Shown here: positions 36,052 through 47,417 of the stretch, piece after piece
Numbering within the stretch: position 1 is the stretch's first letter
Layout of the letters: each line of letters begins with the position of its first letter
DNA from: Viscum album
Taxonomy: Eukaryota > Streptophyta > Magnoliopsida > Santalales > Viscaceae
Length of the DNA stretch: 64,000 nucleotides
Direction of reading: 5' to 3'
NCBI GenBank assembly: GCA_963277665.1
Contig: OY728120.1
Span: 428,364,138 to 428,428,137 of the forward strand
Notes under the pieces: generated by a model
What the model saw: only the letters and a program-made list of their open reading frames with translations
The model's database searches: none
What the model was told of the DNA's origin: nothing
Position numbers and translations under genes: made by a program

Positions 36052-36306
36052 TCATATTTTTTCCGACGCTTTCTCTAGGGTGCGCACATCCGTCCTATTC
36101 AAGGACGCGCAGCTGTTGCCCCTCATTCCTTCTTTCCAAAGTCGGGCGTCATCCGTAACCAGTTCAGGGACGTTTGCTCCTTGATCGAAACGGGATGATG
36201 GGATGTCAGTTCTTCCTTTCATGGATTCCTCCTCAGAAATTGTTACCTTGTTCGGGTCTCCCTTAAAGATAAAGTTGTGGTTGGTGAATCTCATTCCCAG
36301 TGCCAT
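36052..36306 (-). other. 84-codon reading frame at the left end of D, hypothetical
   Basis: Starts MALGMRFTNHNF at 36306 and runs to the edge of D, its last codons crossing the CATAT site. Composition is balanced and charged (SEEESMKG, DQGANVPELV, DARLWKEG) and the DNA is GC-richer than its surroundings, so it looks more like former coding sequence than chance. I recognise no family. It may be the truncated start of a gag or a captured exon. Confidence 0.35.
36053..36057. other. Target-site duplication CATAT of element D (left)
   Basis: Repeated at 51351-51355; a sixth base (T) also matches, so the edge is uncertain by one base. Confidence 0.75.
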
Positions 36307-36775
36307 ATCATTGTGGACGCTGGTTAATTACACTACTTCTATTAGGAAATTCTATGGGTTCTTGATATGGTAGCATCATTGGTTGGAGTAGATGAAAACA
36401 TCAGGAATTTCAGGGCATCTCTAAATGCATGGACATTGGGGAACCTGTATTCTTCTTAATAAGAGGGCATCTCAAGGGCAGAGAACCTGAGGCATCCCAT
36501 GTCAGTCGTGTGGTATCACATGTTGGTGGCATGCCTCTGAGTTTTTCCTTAGCTTCCCATGTTTAACACAGGGTATGCCACAAGTTTAACATCTAGATGA
36601 GATGGTTACATCAAAGGCATGTATTCAAAGGTTTTCCTCGGGCATCTCAGGTTTAACATGTTGTAGGCCTCAAGGTTAACATCTTGCGGAGATGGAATGA
36701 GGGTGATCAAAAAGCCCTGTAGAGATAGATCAGATTGGTATATCCCTAGGAGGGAGCTCTAGGAGTGTTTACCAA

Positions 36776-36780
36776 GCAGA
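36776..36780. other. Target-site duplication of element E (left, GCAGA)
   Basis: Right copy at 46436-46440 is GAAGA; four of five bases match, consistent with one later change. Confidence 0.7.
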
Positions 36781-38640
36781 TGTTGGGCACCGAGACTGCG
36801 CAGTGGAAGTTGGTGGGCCGGAAATTTAAACTTTTTGCTTCACCGGAGTGACATATCCATGTCTTCTCCGGTGATCTTATCCCGGATTGGTGTGAGGATC
36901 TCACAAGGTTTATATAGAGCACAAAAAATTAAACTGAACATTTACCTTGTTCAGAATTGATGTGTGCTTTAGTGCCACAGGATGGCGGCGATTGTTGCTC
37001 AAAGACTCTAACATCAAAGCCCTCTAGATTGTGCATACATGCCTCGTGAATCTGCTTGTGTGTCGTTTGCCAAGATCAGGGTGCTAGCATGGATCTTTGA
37101 CGCTCACTTCAGCGCAGTGATGATCACCGCAAAGGAAGAAGCTTCAATCCGAGATTGATGATCTCGAAGATCCTTCTTTTCTTGAGAGACTCTCTCTCTA
37201 GATTCCAGGAGTATAGAGAAGCTATTGATCTTGACACATGAATAGTTTTTATGGGAGAGCCTCTCTCTCACTTATATAGGGAGTGTTTAAAACATGCGGT
37301 ATAGTTTCCCAGACCCTGTGTAATACACGTCCGCTATATAAGTGATATAAATAATTATTTATGACAAATAAAATTATGCCATAAAAAATATTTACAATTA
37401 ATCACTTACTTGTAATATATAAATATATTACGTGATAAATTTGAGTCTTTAACTCAACTCATTACTCCTGCTAATATTAAACGAACATTGGATATTTAAA
37501 TCCATTCGAATAATATTAATACTTTTATTTACTATATAACTTGTAAATAAATGTTATAAATAAATTCAACAAATTATTCTTAACTTGAATAATTAATGAA
37601 TTTATTTATTCTTTGGTGATCCATAGAACTTGGATAGTGCTCGGACCATTTGAAGGGGCCCACCAAGTTCTAAATTCCTATTCCCAGAATAGGGCAGATT
37701 CTCAAGGCGCTATTGTGTGTGACCCTCTAGGCCCTTATCTCAATAGCAGTGAATAATACCACCGACCTAGAGTGGGGTCTAGAAACCCATCGAGGCCCCT
37801 ATAGCAATAAGGAAATGTCAAAGCAACGACTGCCTTCCTATGAACATGGTCCATGTAATATAATCTCTTCATCATCAATATCTCAATAAAGAATAATGCA
37901 TACTAGTTTCATCATTCTTTATTTGCTTTATTTCGTTTGTTGATTTGTCCATACGGTCTTACCTTTGACTACCATGGCGAAGGATTTATTTAAGGTGCAA
38001 CCATCCTAATCAACCAGGACCAAGATATCTCTTCCTGAACTCAGAAGCGACAAATCATTTCTTGATCATTAAATCAATGTCATTCCATTAATGACATACC
38101 TTATAAAAACTACCTCACCATGACTTTGTCACCATGGTTTTCACCTTATATCAAATCTATATAAATAATTGATATTCATTGATAATTATCTCAAGTGAGG
38201 AGACCATTACACATGTTCATAGATAAGAATAACCAATGAAACCATAAACATGTGGTGTTCCTGTTAATCGGGTCTATCCTCATGATCTCAATAGCTAGAT
38301 ATCATCCAGTGCAGACTTCATGAGAAGAAGTCTCAATGCTTATGAGCCCCCAGAACCTGATGGTCACACATCATCTATGTCCTTTCAGAATGATGTAACT
38401 GGACCATAGGACGTTACTTTAAGATTACTGTCATGACATCTCAGGGTTCTCATTATAGCCTGGGACCTACTAAAACCATTTGATGCGTCAGGTAATCTAA
38501 GGACATTTCCATAAACCAATTGGATGCAGATGTATGTACACTATCATGGCAAGATAAACAAATGTATAATAACAAACTGAATACATGTAACAATAATCAA
38601 AATACAATAAAAGTTGGGTCTAGGGAACCCACTTTCAACA
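36781..38640 (-). repeat. Element E 3' LTR (1860 bp)
   Basis: TGTTGGGCACC ... CTTTCAACA. Its partner starts TACTAGGTAC and ends CTTTCAATA, so only this copy keeps both TG and CA ends. Divergence is uneven: the first ~500 bases differ at about 15 percent of sites, the following ~400 at about 8 percent (estimates by eye). Confidence 0.93.
37271..37278 (-). promoter_or_regulatory. TATA box, E 3' LTR
   Basis: Minus strand TATATAAG after ACTCCC, followed by a TGAGAGAGAGGCTCTCCC stretch conserved in both LTRs. Confidence 0.65.
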
Positions 38641-38655
38641 GTCCCACTTGCACTA
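38641..38655 (-). other. Element E polypurine tract
   Basis: Minus strand AGTGCAAGTGGGAC adjoins LTR start TGTTGAAAG; this AAGTGGGA form is typical of copia elements. Confidence 0.85.
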
Positions 38656-39150
38656 GATCCAACTGCTAACAGGTTTCAATCCACTAGCTCTCACATGTGA
38701 ATCATGCTTCTGCTAAGAAATGGATTTAGTCATGGGGTCTTCCATGTTGTCCTCTGTGGCTACTCTACTAACTGTCACTTCAACTATTTGAGTAAAATCC
38801 CTCAAAGGATGAAACTTCGGAAGAATATGCTTTGTCCACTAGTGAGACCTGGGCTCCTTGGCAAGCACCACTGTAGTAGTATTATCACAATATACTGGAA
38901 CAGGGTTTTCACTACTAGGTACAACACCAATGTCTTAGATAAAGCTATGCATCCATACTGCTTCCTTTGCTACATCGGAAGCTGCAATATATTTGGACTC
39001 TGTTGTAGAATCAGCAACCATAGCTTGCTTTGAGCTTCTCCAGCACAATGCACCACCATCCAGGTAAAAGATGTAGCCTGACTGTGATTCCATATCATCA
39101 TGATCTGTCTAGAAACTAGCATCAGTGTATCCCCTCACAACTAGTTCCTC
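38656..39150 (-). pseudogene. Element E RNase H
   Basis: Minus strand reads GYTDASF at about 39117-39137 (first Asp), then GYIFYLDGGALCWRSSKQ, STTESKYIAASEVAKEAVW near 38980-39010 (the ESKYIA block with the second acidic residue), then PVYCDNTTVVLAKEP and HILRRFH. A stop follows ASF and others follow the SFI and RSH blocks. This is the usual C-terminal domain of a copia polyprotein and it ends close to the PPT. Confidence 0.88.
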
Positions 39151-40190
39151 ATCTCCCCCATGTACCAGGAACATATCCTTAGTACGCCTTAAGTACTTTA
39201 GGATAGTTTTAATAGCTATCCAGTGCAGATCTCCTAGATTATCTTGATATCTACCCACCATGCTTAAATAAAAGGCAACATCAAACCTAGTACATAACAT
39301 GGCATACATGATAGAACCCACCGCCGAAGCATACGGGACTCTACTAGTTCTGTCAATCTCCTCCTGTGTTTGTGGATACATTTTCTTGGAGAGATTTACA
39401 CCATGTGACATAGGTAAAAATCCCCTCTTGGATTTTTCCATATTGTACCTTTATATTACCCTGTCAATATTTGTACTTTGACTTAGTCCAAGCATCCATT
39501 GAGATTTATCTCGATAGATCTTGATCCCCATAATGTAGGCTGCTTCACCTAAGTCTTTGATGGAGAAGCATTCATTTAACCAAGTCTTAACTGACTGTAA
39601 GACTTTCACCTCATTTCCCATGATTAATATGTCGTCAACATATAAAACTAGGTAAATTATAGCATTCCCTTCAACAATTTTATAGACACAAGACTCTCTT
39701 TCATTTTTGAAAAAACCAAAATCTCTTATGGCCTCATCAGAGAGAACATTCCATGATCATGATGCCTACATCAATCCATAAACGTATCTCTGCAACTTTC
39801 ATACTTTATTGGCATTCTTTGACATAAAAAACCCTTTGGGTTGAGTCATATAGATGTCTTCAACCAACTTCCCATTTAGAAAATCAATTTTGACATCCAT
39901 TAGCCAAATTTCATAATCATGAAAGGCTGCTATTGCAAGAAATATTCTGATGGATTTAAGCATTGCCACTAGTGAGAAGTTTTCATCATAGTCAATGCCT
40001 TGATGTTGTCTGAAACCCTTTGAAACCTGTCTTTATTTAAAGTTATTAACCTTACCATTCATGTCCATCTTCTTCTTGAATACCCATTTGCATCCAATAG
40101 GATTTACATCAGCTGGAAGGTCTACCAGAATCCAAACTTGATTTTGGTACATGGGCTCCATCGCATAATTCATGGCTTCTTGCCATTTAG
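39109..40190 (-). pseudogene. Element E reverse transcriptase
   Basis: Blocks on the minus strand: QNQVWILVDLP, GCKWVFKKKMD, KGFRQHQGIDYDENFSLVA, DVKIDFLNGKL, MTQPKGF, VLYVDDILIMGNEV (YVDD at 39619-39642, both Asp intact), FSIKDLGEAAYIMGIKI, then an open stretch of 110 codons (39109-39441) with YASAVGSIMYAMLCTRFDVAF. It copies element RNA to cDNA in the family. A handful of stops (for example in place of Ala or Arg after NFK and before ASWSW) inactivate it. Confidence 0.92.
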
Positions 40191-40194
40191 AAGC

Positions 40195-41330
40195 TTATTT
40201 TCCTTCTACTTCTTCCTTGTAGATTATAGGTTCATCATTCTCATGTAGTATTGTTTCACTTGACTCGATGACAATAAAACCATAACGCTCTGGTTCTCTA
40301 ACCTCTCGCGTAGACCTACGTAGTATCTGTGTCTCAGGAAAAATTTCTTCTTCCACTTGCTCTTGTGGATATTGTTCCTCTACCAACTCTTGTGCATCTG
40401 GAGCATTAACTTCATTGAAGTCAATATTTCTCCCACTATTTCCAGTAGAAATGTGATCCCTTTATAGAAATTTTGTGTATCTTTCCGCAATGACTTTTCT
40501 ATCTAAAGGGTTATATAGGTAGTATCCTCTAGTTTCCTTAGGATAACCTATAAAGATGTACTTAGTGCTTCTATATCCTAATTTGTCACTTGGTAAAGTC
40601 TTGAAAAATACCTCGTACCCCCACACATGCATGTGTGTTAGATTGGGTTCCTTTCCATATCAAAACAGTTATGGAATCCCATCTGCAGATTTAGTTGGTA
40701 CTCGGTTAAGGGTATATACCGCTGCCTGCAAGGTGTATCCCCAAAAGGATTATGGAAGATTTGTATGACTCATCATTGATCTGACCATGTCAAGAAAGGT
40801 CTTGTTCCTCCTTTCACTAACACCATTCCATTTTGGTGTATGGGGAGGAGTGAGTTGGGATATTATCCCACACTCTTTCAAGTGATCAATGAAAGCTTGG
40901 TTAAAATATTCTCCACCTTGGTCTCAACAAAGTGCTTTTATCTTCTTATAAAGTTGGTTTTCTACTTCATTTTGATATTCCTTAATGAAACGAAAGGAAT
41001 ATGACTTATACCGCATTAAGTAGATATATCCATACCTAATGTAATTATCGGTAAAAGTAATGAAGTATAGAAAACCACCCCTTGCCTCTACTGGAAGTGG
41101 ACCACATACATCGGTATGTATTAATTCCAGCACTGCATTGGTTCTTTCTCCCTTTCCTGAGAAAGGTGCTTTGGTCATTTTTTACTATAAACAAGCTTGA
41201 CATACATCTAAGGGTTCTAACTGTAATGAGTCTAGATACCCTTCTTGATGTAATCTTCGTAATTGCTTCTCGTTTACATGACCAAGCTTGAAGTTCCATA
41301 GGCGGGTGTTGTTTGAGTCATGTTGGATGT
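40195..41330 (-). pseudogene. Element E integrase
   Basis: Zinc-binding lead-in WNFKLGHVNEKQLRRLHQEG near 41240-41330. Core at 40924-41178: FSGKGERTNAVLELIHTDVCG (first Asp near 41115), ITFTDNY, EVENQLYKKIKALC. After one stop, DQGGEYFNQAFIDHL (second Asp, near 40920) and WNGVSERRNKTFLDMVRS (catalytic Glu near 40815). The C-terminal region includes FIGYPKETRGYYLYNP and an acidic linker EEQYPQEQVEEEIFPETQILRRS shown here in part (40195-40386). Few stops; best preserved integrase in the window. Confidence 0.9.
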
Positions 41331-41432
41331 TTTGTCATTGATTTCCCTTAATTAGTTTTCTAGTTCTAGCATATATAATCCATTGTTAAGATGTTCCATA
41401 CCATAACATATTTTATCCCAATAAAAGAGACA

Positions 41433-41720
41433 TCATTTATTTCCAAACTTGAAATTAAAACCCATAGTGTCTAAACGTGACACAATGATAATGTTCCAGG
41501 TAACAGAAGGTACATAATAGCAATTTTTTAAAACAAGAACCAAACCAGTTGGTAAAGTCAAGTAATAGTCTCCCACTGCCAAGGCTGTCAGACTTGCACC
41601 ATTTGCAGCTCGGAGATCCACTTGACCTTTTGCAATCTTCTTGAACCTACTTGATTCCTTTATATGTATAAAAATGTGTGATCCACATGCCGTATCTAAT
41701 ACCAAACTTGTAGATAAAGA
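41433..41720 (-). pseudogene. Element E aspartic protease
   Basis: Open 90-codon stretch: VLDTACGSHIF (active site Asp at 41688-41696; the usual Gly after DT/DS is Ala), VDLRAANGASLTALAVGDYYL, then LVLKNCYYVPSVTWNIIIVSRLD. Family role is cleavage of the gag-pol polyprotein. One TGA separates it from gag. Confidence 0.88.
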
Positions 41721-42650
41721 TATATTTCATTCAATGAAAAAAATACCTAAAGTAGAAGTGTCAGTTTGCTTCTTCTTCCCAGCTCTACAATTTTTTTTCC
41801 AGTGTCCTTTATTTCCACATCCAAAGCAGGTAGCTTGCTGCTCATTACTTTTCCTATGAATCTTTGGCTTATTTGAAGGACGACACATTGGTGTCTTTGG
41901 ATATGACTTGGCCTTAGACACCTTTTCCTTGCCCTTGTTTTTCTTGTTCACCATAAGGACAGTTGAATTGGTGTTTTTCATGTCATTATCAGCTTGGTGA
42001 ACTAAATCCAAGAGATCGGAGAGTGACTTTGTCATATCATTCATATTAAAATTGACAATGAAAGTAAAGAAGCTTGACGGTAAAGAGGCAATAATGAGAT
42101 CAACTGCTAGTTCTTGGTTCTGTTTGGACCCATGGGCTTCAAGCCTCTCAATATACCCAATCGTCTTGAGTACATGAGGACCGGCATGGTGCCCTTCTTC
42201 TAGCCTGCACTTATAAGGTGCACTTGAGATTTCATACATTTCTTCCCTAGCCCTCTCCTCATATAGTTCTTAGATATGTGAAAGCATCTTGTAGGCGTCC
42301 TCTTCCTCATGCATTTTTTTGCAATTGGCTGGACATGGATGACAACATGATGCATTTTACATCAAGCGCATCGTCTACATGCGTTCTCCACTTATCATTT
42401 TCCTTCTTTCTTGCTCCCTAAGGAGGCTCAAAAGGAATTGGGGATTCCGGCACATATAACTTCCTTTCTTGGTATAGTACTATGCTCAAGTGCCTGTACC
42501 ACTCCTAGAAGTTATTGTCGGTCAGTATATTTTCATTATCCAAGATTGATCGCAGTGATAAAGTACATATGGTGTTAGTGATTTCAATTTTGAATCTACA
42601 TCAGATAAAAATTTAGCAGTTAGTACTTTGTCTTGATTACCTTTTGACAT
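41721..42650 (-). pseudogene. Element E gag
   Basis: Probable ATG at 42650 (MSKGNQDK); stops interrupt 42240-42600. From 42239 to 41727 it is open for 170 codons: APYKCRLEEGHHAGPHVLK, ELAVDLIIASLPSSF, FNMNDMTKSLSDLLDLVHQ, then a Lys-rich region and an intact CCHC knuckle CFGCGNKGHWKKNC near 41830. The frame ends at TGA after GIFFIE; protease sequence continues in the same frame 11 codons later, so this may once have been a single gag-pol frame. Confidence 0.9.
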
Positions 42651-44562
42651 TTTCTGATTAATATCTTATTATATCATTTAATGTATCCAACTATTTTAAC
42701 GAACCTTAATAGCCCTCACTATTAGATTTGGAATAATATATTTCTTGAGAATTCTAGTGGAAAGGATCCTCGATACCTTCCTCGTAGTCTACATTCTAGG
42801 GCTATGACACTACTTGGAGGGTTTCAAGGTAGGCGTTATTCTGGCCAACCACTTGTTCTTGTGGTTCCTTGTGATGTTGAGTAAAGTCCCAACTTTTGGA
42901 ATCTGAACTTGATTCCCTCAACATCTTGCCTATAAATTCATAGAAAGTTAGCTAAGGCTAATCCTTGACTACTCACTTTAGTTAAGTCAACCCATTTCTC
43001 TAATGAAAACAGCTCGGTAGTAAGAGGCACTCTCAACTAAGGCCGATGAGCACCCAAACAGCCGGTTTTGTTTAGATGTGAGAAATGGAAGGAATTTAGA
43101 CTTAATATATATTTGAGGGATTATTAATATTAATTGATGAATATAATCCTTTTCTATTTATTATGTTCAAACTGGGTTGTCGTTCTCACAACTGAACATT
43201 CAATAGATTATTATTCATCACAACTTTATGCATTTTATCTTGTTTACTATCCTATGTGATCATGCAATAATCATGCAGACATATAAAATAAAAAACTATG
43301 CATAAATTAAATCATGAATTCCTACTGGTCTTGAAAATTTCTATAATAATCTATCAATAACTGATCAATCGTCACCTAGGGGCATTCATACCTGAGTTAA
43401 TACATGACTCGTGTCGCTGCTGGCCCCAGTGCAAAGCGCCCAACTCCTGTCTGGACTACTGCCACAACATGGTGGGGTCTGCCTCTCGGATCGCCACCAT
43501 ATAATCACAAATATACTCGCATGCAGGCAAGGGGGTCTGGGATACAAAATACAACTAGAACAATGGACACGTAGGCCCTAATACATATTTGAATTAAAAG
43601 ACGATTCACAGACCATCATTTATCTGATTAAATATTACAATTATCACACGCATTGAATAAATAAATAAATATATTCTAGACATACACAGGTCGTTCACTT
43701 TCACAAGACCAGTCGGGTTAAAAGCGCAATAAAATTAAATTTCAATAAATTTCAATAATATGAGGGTGTTCTAATAAATTAAATGAATTTGATTAAATTC
43801 AAGTAATTTATTTTTTATCGGTTCCATTTGTTTAATTTAATTTTAATTAAAAAATTAAATTAAACCATTAATTTAATTCTAAACATAAATTAAATTAATA
43901 TTTAGGATTAAAATAATTTAATACCCTAAATTAATTCGAATTAATTTAATTTAAAAAACTAAATTAATTAAAAATAAATTTATTTCAGGGTAACCTCTAG
44001 CCGGAGAGGAGTCCGGTAGGATTGCGTACCACTGTGGGATGTTGTCCTGGAACAGGGTATCGTGGCTTGACCGCACCGTGACCGCGAAGTGACCGCGGCG
44101 TGACCGCGGCGTGACCGCAGCGTGACTGCGGCATCCAACGAATCCCTCGGTGGTTGCATCTCTCGGAGTGCTCTGAGGGGAGTGAAAGTAGTTCGAGAAA
44201 GAGTCCGTCCAGCCATGGGGTCGGTAGCATGATGCTCCGGCGAGCCGGCGAGGCGTCTGTCCGGTCCAAGACGGCCTGGACGGCACGGCGTGGACCGTCC
44301 AGTGAGGTCAGGGCAGCTGGCTAGAGGCGGTCTGACATGAGATGAGGAGGCCGGAATGGGCTGTGTCTGGTGCTCACTTTGAGATAAATATCAAATAAAT
44401 GAAAAAACAAAACATTGATCCGATTAAAAAAATTTAAATGATCATAACATGATCATTAGAAAATGAAATGATGTGCGGTCGAATCCGAATGAATCGTTTT
44501 AACACCCCCAAAATTAAATTTAATGAAGTTTAATTTTGTTGACTCAGAAAAACCTTGAGATC
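42651..44562 (-). other. Element E leader between PBS and gag (~1.9 kb)
   Basis: Long for a copia leader. It is mostly AT-rich, with a sharply GC-rich island at 43980-44340 that includes a short tandem repeat (next entry). Three overlapping minus-strand frames of 78-111 codons at 43951-44286 stay open only because the island is GC-rich and lacks stops; they have no family signature. Confidence 0.7.
44078..44132. repeat. 11-bp tandem repeat x5 in element E leader
   Basis: GTGACCGCGAA, GTGACCGCGGC, GTGACCGCGGC, GTGACCGCAGC, GTGACTGCGGC at exact 11-bp steps, with a partial relative (CTTGACCGCACC) just before. CpG-dense, unlike everything around it. Confidence 0.95.
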
Positions 44563-44574
44563 CCTCTGATACCA
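44563..44574 (-). other. Element E primer-binding site (initiator tRNA-Met)
   Basis: Minus strand TGGTATCAGAGG, one base from the LTR end at 44576. Confidence 0.9.
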
Positions 44575-44575
44575 C

Positions 44576-46435
44576 TACTAGGTACAAGGACTGTGCAGTG
44601 GAAGTCGGTGGGCTAGGAATTTAAAAATTTTTCTTCACCGGAGTGACATATCCCGGTCTACTTCGGTGATCTTGTCCCATCTTGGTCCGAGGATCTCGCA
44701 AGGTTTATACAGAGCAGAAAAAATTAAACTGAACATTTACCTTGTTCAGAATTGACATGTGATTTACTATCGTAGGACGCTGGCAATCATTACTCGAAGA
44801 CTCCAATGTCGAAGCCCTCAAGATCGTCCACACATGCCTCATGAATCTTCTCGTGCGCCATTCGTCATGATCTGGGTGTTAGTGTGGATCTTCGATGCTC
44901 ACATCAGTGCAGCAACAATCACCGCAAAGGAAGGAGCTTCAATCTGTGATGGATGATCTTGAAGATTCTTCTTTGCTTGAGAGACTGTCTCTCCTGATTC
45001 TAGTAGGAGAGAGGAGCTCTCAATCTTGACACATGAATAGTTTTTATGGGAGAGCCTCTCTCTCACTTATATAGGGAGTTTTTAAAACATGCGGTATAGG
45101 TTCTCGGCCCCTGTATAATAGACTTCCTCTATATAAGTGATATAAATAATTATTTATGGAAAATAAAATTATGCCATAAATAATATTTACAATTTATCGC
45201 TTACTTGTATTATATAAATATCATACGTGATAAATTTGAGTCTTTAAGTCGACTCATTCCTCCTGCTAATATTAAATGAACCTAGGATATTTAAATCCAT
45301 TCGAATAATATTTGTACTTTTATTTACTATATAACTTGTAAATACATGTTATAAATAAATTCAATGAATTAATCTAAACTCAAATAATTAATGAATTTAT
45401 TTATTCTTTGGTGATCCATAGAACTTGGATAGTGTTCAGACCCTTTGGCAGGGCCCACCAAGTTCTAAATTCCTATTCCCAGAAGAGGGCAGATCCTCAA
45501 GGTGCTATTGTGTGTGACCCTCTAGGCCCTTATCTCAATAGATGTAAATAATACCACCGACCTAGAGCGGGGTCTAGAAACCCATCGTGGCCCCTATAGA
45601 GATAAGGAAAAGTCAAATCAATGATTGCCTTCCTATGAACATGGTCCATTTAATATAATCTTTTCATCATCGATATCTCAATAAAGCAGAATGCATACTA
45701 GTGTCATCATTCTTTATTTGCTTTATTTTGATTGTTGATTTTTTCGGACAGTCTTACCTTCGACTACCATGTCCGTGGAATTATTGAAGGTGCAACCATC
45801 CTAATCAACCAGGCCCGAGATATCTCTTCCTGAACTTGGAAGTGACAAATCCTTTATTGACCATTAAATCAATCACATGACATTAATGACGTACCTGATA
45901 CAAACTACCTCGCCACGACTTTGTCTCCATGGTTTTCACCTTATATAAAATGTACGTAATTAATTGACATTCATTGACAATGATCTCAAGTCAGGAGACC
46001 ATTACACATGTCCATAGATAGGAACGACCAATGACACCCGAAACATGTGGTGTTCCTATTAATCAGGTATGTCCTCATGATATAAATAGCTAAGGATCAT
46101 CAAGTGCGAACTTCATGAGAAGAATTCTCAATGCTTATGAGCCCCCAGCACCTGATGGTCACACATCATCTGTGTCCTTTCAGAATGATGTAACTGGACC
46201 ATAAGAAGATACTTTAAGATTACTTTTATGGCATCTCAGGGTTCTCATTATAGCATGGGACCTACTATAACCATTTTATGCGATATATAATCTAAGGAAA
46301 TTTTCATAAGCAAAGTGGATGTTGAATTATCTACACTATCATAGCATGATAAACACATGTATAAAAACAAACTGAATATATGTAACAGTAATCAAATTAC
46401 AATACATGTTGGGTCTAGGGAACCCACTTTCAATA
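44576..46435 (-). repeat. Element E 5' LTR (1860 bp)
   Basis: Partner of 36781-38640, same length. Both terminal dinucleotides have mutated (TA...TA on plus). Contains the presumed active TATA box. A 65-codon frame at 44759-44956 lacks any signature. Confidence 0.92.
45066..45073 (-). promoter_or_regulatory. TATA box, E 5' LTR (presumed promoter)
   Basis: Minus strand TATATAAG, 1362 bases into the LTR; the flanking ~60 bases are among the best conserved between the two diverged LTRs. Confidence 0.68.
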
Positions 46436-47417
46436 GAAGATGTGTCAGAACACTCAATAAGAGAAGACCCAGGATGGGGTGTCCCATAAAGGGAAGATGT
46501 CACACCATGAAGGCTGATCTAGACACCACTAAGGGTGGATCAGAAAGAGTTCACCCCAGAATGGGGGAACACCAATGTTTATCATTGGCTGGGATTGAAC
46601 CTCATAGAGGTTTCCTATATACCCTGTGCAGAAAATAGGGATCAAAACCCACATAGTTCGAAGGGTTGAAAAATCAGGGTGTACATAGAGGACAGTGACC
46701 CAGAGACATGCGGTGGCTTATGCATGTATTTCGGCCCGGGTACTGCTAGGAGCAGTGAGGTGGTGGATGACATGATCCCACAGGGATGTGGTGGCCCAGG
46801 TAAGAATCAAGATGGATGATGGAGAGTTGAATGAAGTGGATGGAGAATGAGAAAAACTGATGTGACGATGATGGTGATGTTGGGATAGAGCGTTGAAGAG
46901 ACTTCCTGTGTATCTCCATGGTAGGGAATCAAAGTCTTCATAGTTCAGTGGGATGATGGGACACCTAAGGAGGAGACCCATGAGAATGGATGCATGGATG
47001 GGATCTAGAGAAAATAGAACCCCCAGGTTGGGTCATGACCTTCCCAAAACACATAGGCTCAAAGGAGAGATCAGTTTGAGACATGAATAATGGGCTTGAG
47101 CCTCAGGGAGGCTTCCTACATATCCTCGTGGAAGGGAATAAAACTCAACCTAGTTCATCTGAAGAAGAATTACTGTCGATTGGGGACTTCAATGGCTTAC
47201 CGCTGACTGGGGGCATAATGGATTTCCGCAAAATGGGGGTACAAAGGCCTGCCACTCGATAAGGTCCCAACAGCTTACTGCTTGATGGGGTCACAATTGC
47301 TTACCACTTGATAGGGGATGCAGTTTAACGTCGTGCCAGAAAAAAAATTGGGCATGCAGTTTAACGTCATGTTAGACAAAGGTGGTCTGATGTGAAGGGG
47401 GTCAGAACCAATGGTTG
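46436..47417. other. Element D, segment after E, no gene
   Basis: The first five bases are the right copy of E's target duplication. G-rich plus strand, containing early single relatives of the D1 unit (46592, 47094) and a loose repeat of GCTTAC(C/T)G...TTGATGGGGTC near 47200-47320, then GGCATGCAGTTTAACGTC twice (47316, 47352). No coding signature; frames at 46357-46638 and 46718-46981 are not called. Confidence 0.55.

Larger units (their letters stand above)
33214..36057 (+). repeat. Element C 5' LTR, main part
   Basis: Begins TTTTGGACCAC (partner TTTTGATCAAC); the usual TG start seems to have become TT in both copies. It runs parallel to 54081-56933 through shared words such as TATAAGTTGTATTTGTT, CCAAAAAG, TCACATGGGG/TCAAGTGGAG and AAAGAAGAATAATGAA. 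It stops at the CATAT target site of element D. Confidence 0.87.
36781..46435 (-). mobile_element. Element E: nearly complete Ty1/copia retrotransposon (9655 bp)
   Basis: LTRs of equal length (1860 bp) at 36781-38640 and 44576-46435, imperfect TSD GCAGA/GAAGA, PBS at 44563-44574 and PPT at 38641. The interior carries gag, protease, integrase, RT and RNase H in copia order on the minus strand, with a ~1.9-kb leader. Catalytic YVDD, the integrase Asp and Glu, and the gag CCHC knuckle are intact, but about a dozen stops or shifts break the polyprotein. Wording such as IHTDVCGPLPVEARGG and YASAVGSIMYA places it in a Tork/TAR-like part of copia; lineage not certain. It sits inside D and is the innermost layer. 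Confidence 0.93.

Noticed and set aside
43951..44286. Three overlapping frames in the E leader
   Set aside because: Openness is explained by the GC-rich island and the 11-bp repeat; no family motif.
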